Source: Datnioides undecimradiatus
Lineage: Eukaryota; Chordata; Actinopteri; Lobotiformes; Datnioididae
Direction of reading: 5' to 3'
Assembly: GCA_008933995.1 (NCBI GenBank)
Contig: WARS01000014.1
Span: forward strand, 5,193,192-5,257,191
Length of the DNA: 64,000 bases
The position numbers were made by a program, and so were the translations under genes. The notes under the pieces are model-generated. The model saw nothing but the letters and a program-made list of their open reading frames with translations, had not been told where the DNA came from and did not search any database. Shown one piece after another: positions 13,847-46,461 of this stretch (its first letter is position 1; every line of letters starts with the position of its first letter).

Positions 13847-16414
13847 ATGCACGTCCCACACTGAAGGGAAAATACATGACTAATTCAAATCTGCCTGTGA
13901 AACTGAATAGATAATCACTAGTGGAATGCTGGAAGGCACTGTTAGATAGCATCTCTCTTCTCTCCGCAGCAGAACGGGCCAGCAAGTGCGCATGATTATG
14001 TGTCTGTGTCTGCGTGTGTGCGTGTTCGCCTGCATGCTTGTGTCTGTATGTTGGTACTGGTGGTGGCGTGGATAAGGGGGAATGGGGAGGGAGTAGAAAG
14101 GGAGCTGGGGCGGGCGTAGCACGGGACCTGAGGTTATCATGGCCTGGGAACCATATCTTTTTGCTGTGCCAGACCAGGGAATTATCTTCCACAACAATCT
14201 CACTGGGAGCCATCTCTACAGACACCAGCAGCCGACTCACCCGTTTCTCAACTTTCTTTACTGAAACAAAACATAAATTACACAACATACAAAGCAACTC
14301 TAAGGTCTTTTTTCCAATAGGTTATAAGGCCTTTAAGAAGGCAAACAAATGACATAGAACGATATATAACTCTTTCATATCACGTTGTAGTGAATAGTGA
14401 AGATATATAATGATATATCACATTGCACAAGTTGTCATACTGTATATGTACTGTCCATCAGGTGATATAATTCAACACAAAATGTACTTCTGTATCTGAG
14501 GTCAAAATATGATCACAAACCAAGGACAGATGAGTCACTTACATTCCAACTGTAGAAAAGAATACACCTTCATGATGTGTGTAAATTAGCCGTTTCTCCA
14601 CAGTAGGTCTTCTCTTTGCTAACACCTCTGCTGAAGGAGCACGCGGCCTGGCTTCGCGAGGGGACACTGTTGACTAAACAAATCAATCTGATCGGGCCAC
14701 AGTCCTTCTGTAAATCGCTTAAGAGCGCCGGAGCTAACTGCCACAACATGGATCAGATCTGGGAAAGCAACGTGACGGGGAAGAGGTGCCAAGATTTTGA
14801 GGCTGCGGCCTTTAGAGACGCATGAATCTGTCAGAGGACACCTGCATGCTACAGATTGAATTCACCTTTCTCCCTATAGTGCTGGCTCACACGTCTGCAG
14901 CCTGCTCACTTTCGAGACTGACTCACAACCAGCTGATATGGTTGCTCGGTTTTTTTGTCAGATTTCTGCCATTTTTGGACCTTTTCCCCCCGGTTGTGCT
15001 GGGAAGGCTTCTTTCTAATTACTCACACTGTGCCATCGCATGTTCGCATCGCTCCTACTCGAACAAAAGAAGTACACCTCCGATTTAATATGTGCTGTGC
15101 TTTCTTTCTTTTTTTTTTTTAACAATCTGAGCAATACAAAATAATTAAGTCAACTGAGGAAGTTTTGTTTTGTTTTGGTTTTTTTTTTACAGCTGACTTG
15201 TTGAGAAAGAGATATCATTTTAGACCTTGGCCAATGCATCAACTTCACTTTTAGCTCTCAGTGGATTTCCGGAGGTAGGCCGTGCTCTTTCCAAACACCC
15301 AGCGAGCTGCCAGCACAGTGCTACAGGGGTGGTCTCTGGGGAGAGCGGGGAGGGGCTCTGACACAAGGCAGGTGGATCGCTGCCTGCCTATCTCCTGCTC
15401 CCAGCTGTTTCATCTGAGCGGCAAGCCCTCCGTCAAGTGCGACCCACAGCCCCTCGGCGTGATCGGTTATGAATACCCTGTCGAAAGTGGTTGGTGAAAG
15501 GATGTAAATATTCTATTGATGTTCCGGCTATTGATTTGTTCCCTGACCCATCGTATCGCGGCCAATGGCAGGTTTCCAGACGAATGATGCTCTTCCTCTG
15601 AGAGCCACTGACTCACAGAGGCTGAGCAGGTGGGTAGAGAGATAGAGAGGACAAAAGGAGGGATGTTGAGAGAGAGAGAGAGAGAGGGAAACACTGTGAG
15701 CGTCAGACTTGGTGAAGAGAGGGCTGCTATATGCGAACATCTATAGAGAGGAGTATGGAGCGTTGAGAGTGGGAGGGGGGGGATCCAGACGCAGACATCA
15801 GTAGAGCAGAGATGGCCTGACCAGTCTGTGATCAGTTGCAGAATGGATCTAACTCAGAGATGATGCTGACGGCGGAGGCTCGCAGGTCCTTCAGACGATC
15901 ACAGCCGGTAGCCGAGGCGTGTCATTATTCAATCGCACATTCAGAAGAATGCAACAAGCACATCTCACATAGCAGCACAGCAAGATCTCAGCTCGTGGAC
16001 ACAATCACACTACTGGGAATGCCCTGGCTTGGCCTTGTGTTTCTTTCCAGATGACGGATTCAAAATGAAATAATAGAACAATCTCAATAACTCCAGGACA
16101 TTCAGATGGCGTGGATATGCAGAATCCCAGGGAAAGAGTTCATGACAGTTGACTCAGCTGGAGAAGCGTGATAACTAAGAACGTTACTAACATATATGAA
16201 TTGTAAAGTTTTATTTTTTTTCCTCAATTTCTCAAGTCTTCAGTCCTCTTGCTGCTTCCAATCGCGCTCTATATTAACATTGGTCCTTAACTTCAAAGTC
16301 TCTTGTGTATGTGTGGGGGTTTTTTTCGTAATTTTCTTCATCATGGGACATGATCATCCAGTGTTTAGTGCTTCTAAGAAAAATAGCTGGTCCTTCAGAA
16401 GAGTCTGTGTTTCT

Positions 16415-34840
<18,426 letters not shown>

Positions 34841-34966
34841 TCATTTCAACGCGTAGCCGTGATGGAGCGCCGGGTGTCCCCGCTCTCGACCAACGCGCAC
34901 TGCCTTTCTCTCCTCTCCTGTGTGAAAGTGTGGTGCGCTGCGAACCGGGCCCCAAGCGCAGATCCA

Positions 34967-35062
34967 TTAACGTGTACCGAGGATGAACATCAACAGCACG
35001 TTCACAAGCACCAGAACCGCGATCACCGTAAACACCGCGCAAGTCTGGACATCCAAGGCCAT
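34967..35062 (-). CDS. upstream ORF encoding a predicted single-pass membrane microprotein
   Basis: A 31-codon ORF lies in the arhgef9 5' exon, 126 bases before the main start. The protein begins MALDVQTC, has one strongly hydrophobic helix (AVFTVIAVLVLVNVLLMFIL, about residues 9-28) and ends GTR. The ATG at 35062 has a strong Kozak context (GCGCCATGG). An in-frame ATG at 35167 would give a 66-aa form with a polar N-terminus. The composition (Val/Leu/Ile helix, short polar ends) looks selected, not random, in an otherwise GC-rich 5'UTR. I do not recognise it as a named protein. It could be a translated microprotein, a regulatory uORF, or both. Membrane location is inferred. Confidence 0.55.
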   Translation of the reverse strand: MALDVQTCAVFTVIAVLVLVNVLLMFILGTR

Positions 35063-38000
35063 GGCGCAGCGCTGCGGGCCGATGCTGAGATGAGCTCTCA
35101 GTGACGGGCGGTATTCAGCTCTCCCGTCAAGACACGTAGCCTCAAAAGCGACCGAGAAATCCACCATTACAGTTAGGCAAGAAATGAAAAAAAAGATGCC
35201 CCTGCCTCTTCACACTACGCGATGTAATTCATAAAGGCACGGGAAGAGATGCATCATCCTCACCATCATCATCGTCATCAGTCTGCACCGCGATTTCTCC
35301 CCGCTAGTCAACACCTGCCGGTGTTTCGCCTCTTCCCCTAAACCGACCGACTCTCAGGCCAATAGATTCTCAAAGCAAACAAGAGAGAGGCTGTGCGCAG
35401 GCTGTTCGCAGCTGCCGAGCTGCCTTCCGGTGAGAGGGGACCGCAGAGAGATCGGCTGTGAGGCTGAGAGGCGGTCCTGTATTAATACTGATCAGTGCTC
35501 CACTGCGAGACTACCGGCATCAGCCATCACCTACAGTCGGGGGAGGGGCACAGCCAGCCCCTCGCTCACTACACCGACCACTGAGGCCAGAATCATAACC
35601 TCATTCATCTCCCACCCCATCTAAAAATATCACCGTGCCCTGGTGATTTATCATTTATCATTAACAGCCCGTGATGAAGGAGAATAAATGTCAGAATAAT
35701 GGATGCACGTTCCTCAACGTGATCACCATCTTATAATTCTATTGGCATAATGTCAGCCTTTTCTGCCACTTTGTCTGCGGCCACGCATCAATCAGATACA
35801 GTGTGCCCAGCTGATCTGATAATCAACCGCATTTACACTCTGCATTACCCCCGCTGCACCGGAGAAACATCACTGATGCAAGCAGCAGTCGCTTAGAGGT
35901 GCCATTCAAAAGTATCTCCACATGATCCAAACTGTTTAATGAAACCAGTTTGAAAGTTTGTTTGAATGGTCCCATTCAAAATTATGGCACTTTGTAAAAT
36001 ACATTTTAATATTGGCAGTTCTCCACTGAGTGATCGTATCATAACAGAGGATAAAGCTGAATGTCTAGACTCACTGGTTTAAGTTTCAGTAAATCTCTTG
36101 CAAAAATACTTATTTGTGTATATTTTAAAATATATGTCCAAAAAAAAAGTCAGGCTTAATTAATGTTAAACTTACACAAAAGAAGACTACAACTGCAAAA
36201 ATGTTACATTTATATTCAAAAATACAAAAAGTTTCAAGCTTAACTCTTCCTGTTATAGCATCAGGCAGTATGCTGAGACAGCTCCAGGTATAAGGAGAAG
36301 GTGGACATGACCCGCTTGTAATTACAATGTTAAGAGCAAAAACAATGTTTTGCATATACTGTTACAGTACATTGAGTATTAATTATTACACAGTAATTAT
36401 GGGGACCGTTTTAATTTAAAGAATAATCCAGTCCAATATCACACTATCATAAACCTGGGGGACTTATATATGGCAATAAAATTGAAATTTAATTAAAAAT
36501 AGAATGTCAATTCATCACATTTATGCTCTGTGTGCTCATCAGTAACCACGCCTTTCAAATTCCACAAGTCTGTAACACAGGGTTTTCTGTTGATGTGTAA
36601 ATCCTAAAGCTCATGACATCATCAGCAGCATTTCCTTCTCAGACTTGATAAAGCTGCTCCCGAGCCACAGGAGACTTAGATCTGTCTTTAGAGGCCGAGC
36701 AGCGTACTCAGTACAACTTGGAAATTGATCTTGATGTGTAAATTCATCAAAGCTCTTCTTTAATTTAATAACATACCAGTGTTAAACATTAATAACACTC
36801 TGTACATTTTAATGAGACTGGGATAAAGTGCATTTTAAGCGTTTTGTGGATGTATTTCAATAATTACTTTCGGTTGTGTGTGCTGATGCAAGGGCACATG
36901 CACACTAAGCTGCAATACACACAGCTCCAGATCTTGGTGTTGTGTGTATTTGCAGCCCTCTAAAGCAAACAAGCACTACAGTAATGAGGTGAACAGAAAA
37001 AGACATTCAGAAGCACTGAGGTGTGCCCAATACGTATGGTGAATCTCATTTCCAAGCCCCAAGGAAAAGTGACGCGTGGTAATGCTGTAATCATGTGACG
37101 CTCTGGGCCCAGAAAGACATTATGACATACACATACTTCACAAAAGAAACAACTGTAAAATAGAGTAGCAGTTTCCTGAGCATCACACATGAACTCCCCC
37201 ACTGCCAAATTGTCACAAAGCAATATCATTTTGGCCCAATGTAATTTTAAAGGTCACGGATGAGCTGTATGATATTATTCCCTTGAATTAATCAACCCAG
37301 CTTCATAGCAGAAAGAGGGTATCAAAATGTCAATAGAAATGTCTCAAACTACCTCTAAAGCTGTTATTCCATAGGCTCAGATTGAAACTGTCACATTTTC
37401 ACTGACATGTGGCTCAATCAGCACATTGAAGTTGTTGCTAGTTTGGTTAGCTTTTTATTATCGGGACCAAAATAAGCAAATGTAGTTGCTGGGTGGTATC
37501 TTTTGGCAGAAATATGACTGTTTAGACTGTCTGTGAGGATGGATGCCACTTCAGGAGTGTTGTGAGAAGTTTCTGTGGATGTTTGCAGAGAAACTGCAGT
37601 TGGAATCCACTGAAACTGAGCAGACTACGGCTGACGTTCACCACAAAGGAGCAAGCTACAAACGTTTCAGAGCCACCTTTCAAACCAACAGGAGGTGAAT
37701 GTTTGGTATTCAAAACATAGTTTTTCAGTGCAGTATTCCTTTAAGACTCGGTGTTGCGAGCGTCGTGAGTGACAGGACACAATGGCTCCAGCTCCCATAC
37801 GATGCACGTGTTTGCCATTGGCATGCACATCGTTCTTCAGGCGTACGTGTTCGCATAGTTAAGGTGAACACTGCAGCACACATGAGCACATCCCAGCCTG
37901 CAGCTCTTGTCCTAGTGTCCGCGCCTCTCATTGTTGACAGATTACGAAGAGAGCACATCATCATGAATGAATTCATGCAGCGGAATCAGTTCAGTTTAGT

Positions 38001-41000
38001 TCCAGCGCTCCCAAACCAGCCACCAGCTAGTCAACCATCCAGCACACGCACAGCCCACTCTAAATACGCCGTCTTCACATTCAGCTGAGAGCTTTGGGAT
38101 GGATCAAAAGACCTCAGAATAAGTTTAAAAGAATCACACCAAAGAGTGCACTATATCAGTATTTTTAAAGCCATAAATAATTTCCAGGGCACTTTCTGCA
38201 CATACATGCTGATAAAAGCGATGGCTCCTGAAAGCCGGGCTTTCAGTGAGTTGCAGCGAGCTGTACGAGGCATCACAGCTGAGATATGACAACCGTCCTC
38301 AAACAAGCTTTTTTTTTTTTTTTTGTTCCCTGCTCTGTGCTTGTGTGTGTGCATGTGTGTGTGAAACGCAGAGTGAGCAGATTACATAAGCCCGCCCTAC
38401 CTCTGTGGGCTCCCTCTCCAATCTCCCTGACATTTAGACAACAAAGGTCACATCTGAAAGTCTAAATCTGCACAGACACCAATGCTAATATACTCATACA
38501 TATACAAAGGAGAGAGAGAGAGTTTGTAAGAACGGCAGAATATTACCCACAGCAGAGAATCACATGTTAAATATAGCTGAACTTAAACTTACTGTACGTG
38601 AATTACATAAACAAGTGCAGTTGATATGCATCGTTTTCAAGATTGATGTGATTGATTTGTACTATTACAGCACAACTGAGGTTTGGCTAATTCTTATACC
38701 GGTGTGTTTGGTTTGAGACCGGCGATAGCTGACACAATTAACATAACTTATCTTTACATTGGACAATATTTATGATTACAAATTTGAAACGGTTCTGAAA
38801 AGGCCAGAAAACATTAGAAACACATTAAAATGCAGCGCTAAACTCAGTTTGTCCATGCATCCATTCATCCACTAATCCTTCAAGTACCTTCAAGGGGAGG
38901 TGCCTCTGTAAATATCTGAACCTTCTCAAAAAGGTCTCCCCGACCTGATCATAGACAAAATAGCATGACGTTTTTATTTCTGTCTTAAAAACTTAAAAAC
39001 TTTAAAGCTAATATGAGGCTTGAGCAGGCTGAATTAGCATGTGGGCATGTTAGTAGAGTGTAAAGATCCTTTAATCGTCTTGCATAGAAACATCAATTCA
39101 TCACTTTGCATTTGAAATCGCATCCCTTTGGTCAGTTCTCTTGATGTGCAAACAGGTTAGGGTCAGGGCAACAAAAAGGCAACAGGTGAACTTTGTTTTG
39201 TGGTCGTGTACTGTCTTAAGCACCAGGATCTGATCTAATGTCTATCTGAGCAGTCACTGCAACAAACTGACAGTCAGCCTCATGATCTCACATTTCACCC
39301 TCACTTGTGAAAATGACCTGAACCCCTTCCAGAGAAGCAGCTGCTCACTCCCCGCTTGATTGGGACATCTTTTCCCATGAGAGAACTACTCCAGCGCACA
39401 TCGAATACCACGGTCCAATTAAGCCAATGGGAGAAGATCATCTGCAAATAACAGAGGTCATCAAACTGGACTCTCTCCAGACCGCGAGTGTGCCTCCGTA
39501 TCCTGTCAGTGAATATTACAAACAGATGCGAGTACAAAGCACATCCTCGACACCTTCCGTGAACAAAGTTGATGCAATGCTGCAGAAAAAGCCTAGGGTA
39601 ATTATACCATTGCCACAGAGCGATAATTCCAAATTCATGCCTCAGGGCAATATCTACTCATAATAGTTAGTAGTATCCTGGTAGGATGTGGGCAGGAAGC
39701 TCTGCTACTTTAGGGAGTGGTCGTTTGCTACAATATTGGCATCATCCATCATTGCCACCCTGACAGCCATATGAGGAAAACGTTTGCACTTCTCACCTTT
39801 AGATGAAAGACTATAAAAATACTCCAGACCCTCCCTGCTTTTTTTTAAGCATTCGCACTATTTAAGTGTTGGCAAGAAGTGCATGAATCACAGTAAATTT
39901 AATTCATGACATTCACTTCATCTCTGTCTGCAGATTTTCTTTGAAAAGCCTCTCGCTGAATAAGACTATACAGTTCAGTCCTAGCAAATGAATCTGCTTG
40001 TGGTCAGTTGGTATTTGGCTAATGGAGGGCAAAGCCCACCACGCCCATTTCCCCTTCAGTCTGCTCCAATTCTTTTGTTCCCCTCCCATCCCCACGACAA
40101 CCACACTGACTTCCTGCTTCCTCCCAGGCCATCCAGCCACAAAGCACCCTAAAAATAAATTGCTGGACTTTTCCTGAGCACAGTTTTGTCACCATTGTTC
40201 AGACATCAGCTGTTTATTCGTTCAGCTCAACTGGTGTAAAGGCGAGTCAGTGGGTCAGAGCATAGAGAATCAGAAGAAGTGCTAATAGACAGATGAGATA
40301 AAAGAGAGAGGCCATGCCAAGTAGGAAGGAGAAAGACATCGCAAGTGATATCACAACATTCCTCGACCCAAGGGCTTTAGGAGAGCTCTTCCTACTCATT
40401 CTTGACAAAGCGATGAGACCACAAAAAAAAAAAAAAGAATTAGTATTTCATGATAAACCAGAGCAATATGTGCTTGTTCTGGAGTCTGCAGAACAAGATG
40501 AATCTGTCCTGCATCTGTGTTCTTTATGTCAGCCCCTAGTGAGTCTGCATAACACTGTGACGTTCCAGCTGGGAAACAGGCGATATGAAGTCTTTGTATA
40601 AACAGTGCCAGGATTTAGGGTATAGAAATTCTCCTGTGGAATAAAAACAAGCATTTGGAGACAAGCAGAGGGGAAACATAAAACATGAAGCTAATTTAAT
40701 ACACGTCTCACCTGTTTTCCACACTTCTGTGATGGAAGCTCATTACTATGCTACCCTGATAATTGTACTTTTTAATTTTTTTTATTTTGCTGAGGGAAAG
40801 TAGGTTAACCGTGGCACTAATGGCTGAAAGCATACAATGCAGAGAACTGTCCCACTGTACCTCTATTAAAAATAGTAATTATATTGGAACCACTGGGGGG
40901 AAGTGTTCCGTGTTTGCTGACAGTGCATACTTGACTTAACGATTTCCATCAAGTGTAAATGTTGAAGGAAAAGTGCGATACTTTTGGAAATACACTTAAT

Positions 41001-44000
41001 GGCTTTCGAAGATAATTCTCTCTTGTTTATTTAATCTAATGAGTTAAAGTAGGAATAATAGGAGATGTAACACTACAGTTAGGGATCTTTAGAACTGCTG
41101 CTCAGGGGATGTAGTCTTAGAGGAGTGCAAGGTTAGCTGTTTCCTGAGCTAAGATATGCTAAGATAGCTAAAATATGCTGCTGCTTGAATTTAACTCAGT
41201 TACCGCTTAGCAAATCAGTCAATAAGCATATTCGCTCAAATGTTGAACTTTTAAACTTAAAAAAATAAAAAGATGAGGGCACCGTATATTTGTTACCTCC
41301 TTAAACAGATGCCATTATATTATCAGATTATATTGTATTTTGTAATGTGCATACTACATATTAGCATTTTTATTTAATTGACCTTCTTCTTCCCTGCCAA
41401 GTGGGCTCAACTTCATCTGCACACTTCTTGCCTCCAATGTATATTCATTAAGACCCCTCCTTGATTCATCTGAAGAGCAGAAGATGCATGAAATTACTAA
41501 AAATTCTCAACATTTTCAAACTGAAATCCCAGAAGCTCTCCACTCTTCAGTGAAGGTGTTGTAAGTCTGAAATTTTGGTAAAATTTCCCACAGAGGGGAA
41601 ACAGTGCCTCTGCTAAAAGACACTGTAACAAGCTCCCCAAAGACAGCATTGTAGCTTTTCACAAACTGCAACAAAAAGGAGCCATTAAGGAACACTGCTG
41701 GAAATACAGACTTTTACTTATTTATGTTTCTATTTCACCGTCTGTGCCAGTGTGTACTTAAATAAAGCCCAAAGATTGGTCACTTGAGAGCCCGGCTGTG
41801 GGCTGAGGGATAAAATTGAATGACCTATGCTGAGACTTGGTTGCTTGCCTAAGCCAGCACTGCTTTACTGTACTTCTATTGTGCTGGCTGGGAGTGTACA
41901 TCGTGCTCTCTAGTGTCATCATTCATCAGAGCACTGTCAGCCACCTGCAGCCAGAAACACTGGGAGGTAAGAGCAGTAGTGCCATCCCATCCTTCCAGAG
42001 TTTTCTGGCTGCTGTATATGCATGCTACACTTACTTTTAATTCTAGTAAAACTTGCAACATTAGACGATTGTTCTGTGTGTCTTTAGGGGCAGATGATTG
42101 TGTATTTAGATTTTTTTTTTGTAACATTTTTGGTTAGGTTGGTCACATCGTTGCCAGATCATGCTCGCTATGTGCCATAAAGAGCAGAAGATGACTGATC
42201 GTAGATGTGTAACTCACTTTAAACAAAAAACTACAGCTCCACCTGTCCTCTGAGCTAAAACGATTTTACATTCTAACTGCTTCCACGCCACGAGAGTTCA
42301 AAAGCAGAACATCGGATTGAAATGCAAAACTCTGCAGTGAAACGATATTTGGGTGCAGGGTTGTTTGGCATTCTGTGTTTCTCAGCACCTTACTTCCTGC
42401 TGATAGGTCAACTCCCACCATCAAAAGACTCCATCTGATATATTGCTGTCCCGTAAACCATTCACTAACAAGCTTGCCATCTAAAATATATGACCGCACA
42501 CAGGCAGACTTGCACGCTCTCATGCTCACACACACGCACACACAAACACTCGCACGCACAACAGGTCGCAGGAAGCAGGTGTTTTCACATGCCTGGAGGG
42601 AGAAACGGGACAGAGCGAACAGAGAGGAGGTGAGGTGAGGCAGCAAAGAAAAAACAGCAGGGGGAGAGAAAATTTGATCTGAGGAGAGGAGAAAACAGGG
42701 ATGGAAGTGATGGAGGAAGGGATGACGAGCTGTGAGGTCAGGCAGAGAGGGGAGGCGGAATAGAGGGGGAATGAGGAACAAGTGCAAGGAGCGCGGGGGT
42801 TGCATAATACGTGTATGTGATGGAGGGTTTTCTCTGACGCCGCATGTGGTGTAGCAGGGAGCCAGGGAGGTCAGAGGCAGAAAGTTAAGCTAAATAATGT
42901 ACACAAGAAGTGGCAGCTGCCAGAAAAATCCAGCCCATCTTTCACAGAGGCCTGCAGGATACATTCTAACTAGCGGAGCACTGTACAGGCAGTTAGCTTC
43001 TGTCTCATTATTTTAGAGCAGGGACAAAGTGACCAGGGCTGCAGCTGCATAGTTTATTCAAGATACAAATACTCAATTAACTTATATTCAGATCATCGTG
43101 AATGTCTAGTTTTAAATTTACAAAAATAAAATGTTCTGTAAAAAGTCCCCAAAACAAATATATTATTTTTTATAGTTTTTATTACAAATTGCGCACTTGA
43201 CGGGGATCGCTTCAGTCAAGAAAAGTCCAAAAGGACAAAATGACACTGCATTTATGTGAAGCCCGTTTGTTTGCATGTTCATACCACATAAGGTGCTGAA
43301 ACAGTCTTTGATTAAAGGCAAAAAATACATTTGGTAAGGCACTGGATCACAACTAAGAGCTCCACGTAGTGTAGAACATTTCATCAGGAGGCTGCCTTTA
43401 CCCGCTCCTCCAGCTGAAGTCAGAATTGTATTGACTGGCGATATCGCTGGATATTGCAAAGCTAATTGTTTCTTTCACTGCAGAAGCAGCAGATAGTGAT
43501 GAATGTAAACACCATTTAAGTGAAACTTCCAAGTAGGGTGGATTGAGTGGGTATGGTTTTAAAGAGGAATATATGCAAAACACACATGATCCTCGGCCAG
43601 ATGACATTAACTTATATGCTGACAAAACAGCACAATGACAACCCTTAATCGGGTTTAAACGCACTGGCACCTTGGAGAAGTGTAAATACTTGCCAACCTA
43701 TTTCCCTTTGTTTTTTGCCCCCGGTGTCAGTGTATTGTAATTAATATTTTTTAGTTTTAGAACTGACCATGAAAATAATAACAATGTGCACAGCAGTGGC
43801 CAACCCATGCTTCAGGGGATAGTTATTCTGAGTGTATGTTAAGATGAAACAATTATCATTTCTTATTCATCATCAATCATTCTTACATTTTACGAACTGC
43901 TGCTTCTTAAGTTAATAAATCTGTCCACTTAAAAAGTAATGGCAATCTGCCAATTAGGTTGTTGGATATCCTGTGTGGAAGGTTTTTGGCCTACGGGTGG

Positions 44001-46029
44001 CACAAGAGAGAGCTGATACAGTGTCCAAAATGTGAAGCGCTTTGTCAAGTTTCATTTATACTGTTTAATTTATACAGCTTAAAATCACAGATTTGCCTCA
44101 ATTGATTTTGTAAGTGTATTTCAAACATATGTCCATGAAAAATACTGCCCCACTAAACCTGGGCCCTTCAACCTAATGTCTGAAATTTCATGTATTTGTA
44201 TTGTAGAGAAAAATGAGATCGTAATCACACATGGAACTATACAAGGCCCTTACTATAGCTGTATTAAAACTGAGTAGCCACAGTGAAAGTCACCAGTGGC
44301 ATTAGTAAACACAGAAATCTCCCTGTGAAAGCCTGTGGGGGTGTCTGCTAAGATGGTGTTGTCAGATAATAAGGGATCATCATATTACCAAACACAGGGT
44401 GACATTCTTCTCTGTTGACTTAAGACCAGAAAGAGTCTTTACCTTTACCTTTACCTTTAATAGAAACCTGTCAAACAGCCATGAAAATAAACAGTGTATT
44501 GCACAAACGGTGGAAGCTGATGACTGTGGGTAAAATCACCTAAGCAGCCCGGGAAAACTATCACGAATGATACAACTGATGCTGGATAACAAGCACCGGA
44601 GTGCCTTAGGCCTTAAATAGTCTCATAACGAAAATCACTGCATGTTATGACATTGCTGAAACCATCCACCAATATATTTCCACTGTCCTACAGTGGCAGC
44701 AGCAGAACATAGTTGGCGGTGATGATGGAAAGAAAAAGATACTGGCCCTGATGAGGTACAAAAGAGAGTGCTCCAAGAAAGCACAAACACAAATCTGTAC
44801 GTGCACAGGCATGCATGATCTGACAAAATACAGATGCGGGGGTACTGTAAAACAGGATACACCAGTGAGTAAGAGAATTAACAGACAGCGATGTTCCTCC
44901 AGTCCCCGGGAACATGCAGCCATCTGAAATAAAAGTAGAAATGGCTTTTGTGGGGAGCAAAGGAAACCCTCTCAACAGTTATATAAGAGAAAAGGCCCTG
45001 AGCCTAGCTGTCGTTCTCTCTCTCACACACACAAGCTATATAAGCATGGAGTCGCACGCCGATGCATGCAGACAACAACAACAACAACACACACGCAGAC
45101 ACCTGACAGGCAGAAACCCATTCTTTGGAAGGAATAGCCTAGGGAGGCTCTGACACAACCACCTGCTCAGATTCAGTCAGCAACACTACTATTTATCAGA
45201 GCCCACCGCATCCTACAAAACAGCATTAGCTGGTGGCTGCAGTAAGTCGCAGCGGATACATGAATGTACTTTGGCAGGGGAACGGTGTTGAATGAACACT
45301 GATAAAAGATTCTAGGTCGCCTGTGGCTCAGAGTGCGAACTCTACATACATGCAGTTATTTTGAGGAAGACCTACTCCCATGCTTTGTCTCACAGGGCTC
45401 TAAAATAAAGCCCCGGGTGAAGCAAATGCCACACATTCACAGTGTGTTTGACAGAGATATCACCAGCCTGTGCTATTCATTCCTCACCAAATAATGAGGT
45501 CGTCAGTGCAATGACTCATTCACCCTGACAGATGAATTCTGAATACATCGGGAGACCGTGTGAAGTGTGTGTGTATGTGTGTGTGTGTCAGAGCCTTGTG
45601 AAGAGGGTGTATCATAGGGGCTGAGGTCTAGAAGGCAGATGCAAACAGAAAGTATGTGGTTAAATTAACAAATGAGCACTGGTGCTCCCTGCATGTATGC
45701 GCATAAATAGTTGTTTGACTCAAATTTGTCCTTTTTCATCACTGCCCTACTATTTTCCCAACTAGCCACTGCCTGCTGACTCATGCGTTCATAATAAATA
45801 GATAGCATTGCATAATATGATTATGGCCAGACAGACCTAGGTTTGCCCAAACTTAATCATATAAGATTTCGGTTGAAACTCTTAATCTGCGTGGAGTCCT
45901 TAATAAGACAGTCCCCTTTTCTGACAAGTTGTCAGCAGAGCTTCGGGCACAGCATTAGTAACACACAGGAAACTGTCCTCTCATCTGCATAGGAATTAAC
46001 AAAGCCTGGGCATTGCTAAGTGTTCATTA

Positions 46030-46114
46030 GAGGAGAGAGGAGAGGAAAGGAGAGGAGAGGAAAGGAGAGGAGAGGAGAGGAGAGAGAGAGAGGAGAGGAG
46101 AGAGAGGAGAGGGC
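46030..46114. repeat. purine tract, (AGAGG)n/(GA)n
   Basis: About 85 bases of almost pure A and G with a GGAGA-type period. It is a potential triplex-forming tract. Confidence 0.85.
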
Positions 46115-46438
46115 AGTGACTGGGGGAGAAATCCATTTAAATGAAAGGGAGAAGAGAGGCGTCAGCATTAGCAGTTAATCCACTGCAGTGAGAATGCTTT
46201 CTCTCTGCCTGCGGCCTCCAACAGTCATCCTAACAGGACGACTGTAACATACACTGCACTGTATCACAAACATCAGCTCTGATCCTGACATGAGACACAC
46301 ACCAAATAAACAATGCATGACCTATAAGACAGCAACACACCCATTTAATGTTGAGGCATCATCCATCCATGTGAGTGCACTACAGCTGCGTTACCATGTT
46401 ATGTCATATTGTGCGTGTACAGGATATATATACTTATA

Positions 46439-46461
46439 TACACACACACACACACACACAC
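46439..46461. repeat. (CA)n microsatellite
   Basis: A short CA run preceded by TATA-rich dinucleotides. Confidence 0.85.

Larger units (their letters stand above)
11742..16414 (-). other. arhgef9: arhgef9 long 3'UTR (inferred)
   Basis: The sequence downstream of the arhgef9 stop has no credible coding exon. The farthest reasonable minus-strand AATAAA is at 11742-11747, with another about 35 bases before it. Beyond it comes the asb12 side. This implies a 3'UTR of up to about 4.7 kb. Mammalian ARHGEF9 also has a long 3'UTR. Earlier poly(A) sites may exist. The region holds (GT)n at 12632-12680 and (GA)n at 13808-13846. Confidence 0.5.

Noticed and set aside
13725-14297. 190-codon minus-strand ORF
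   Set aside because: Lies in the inferred arhgef9 3'UTR. Its length comes from reading through (GA)n and (GT)n repeats.
39427-40601. Plus-strand ORFs of 78 and 95 codons
   Set aside because: Somewhat protein-like, but no splice sites, conserved motif or partner exon could be found.
42266-42805. 179-codon minus-strand ORF
   Set aside because: Low-complexity Ser/Leu/Cys translation of GA- and CA-rich DNA, with no splice context and no recognisable motif.
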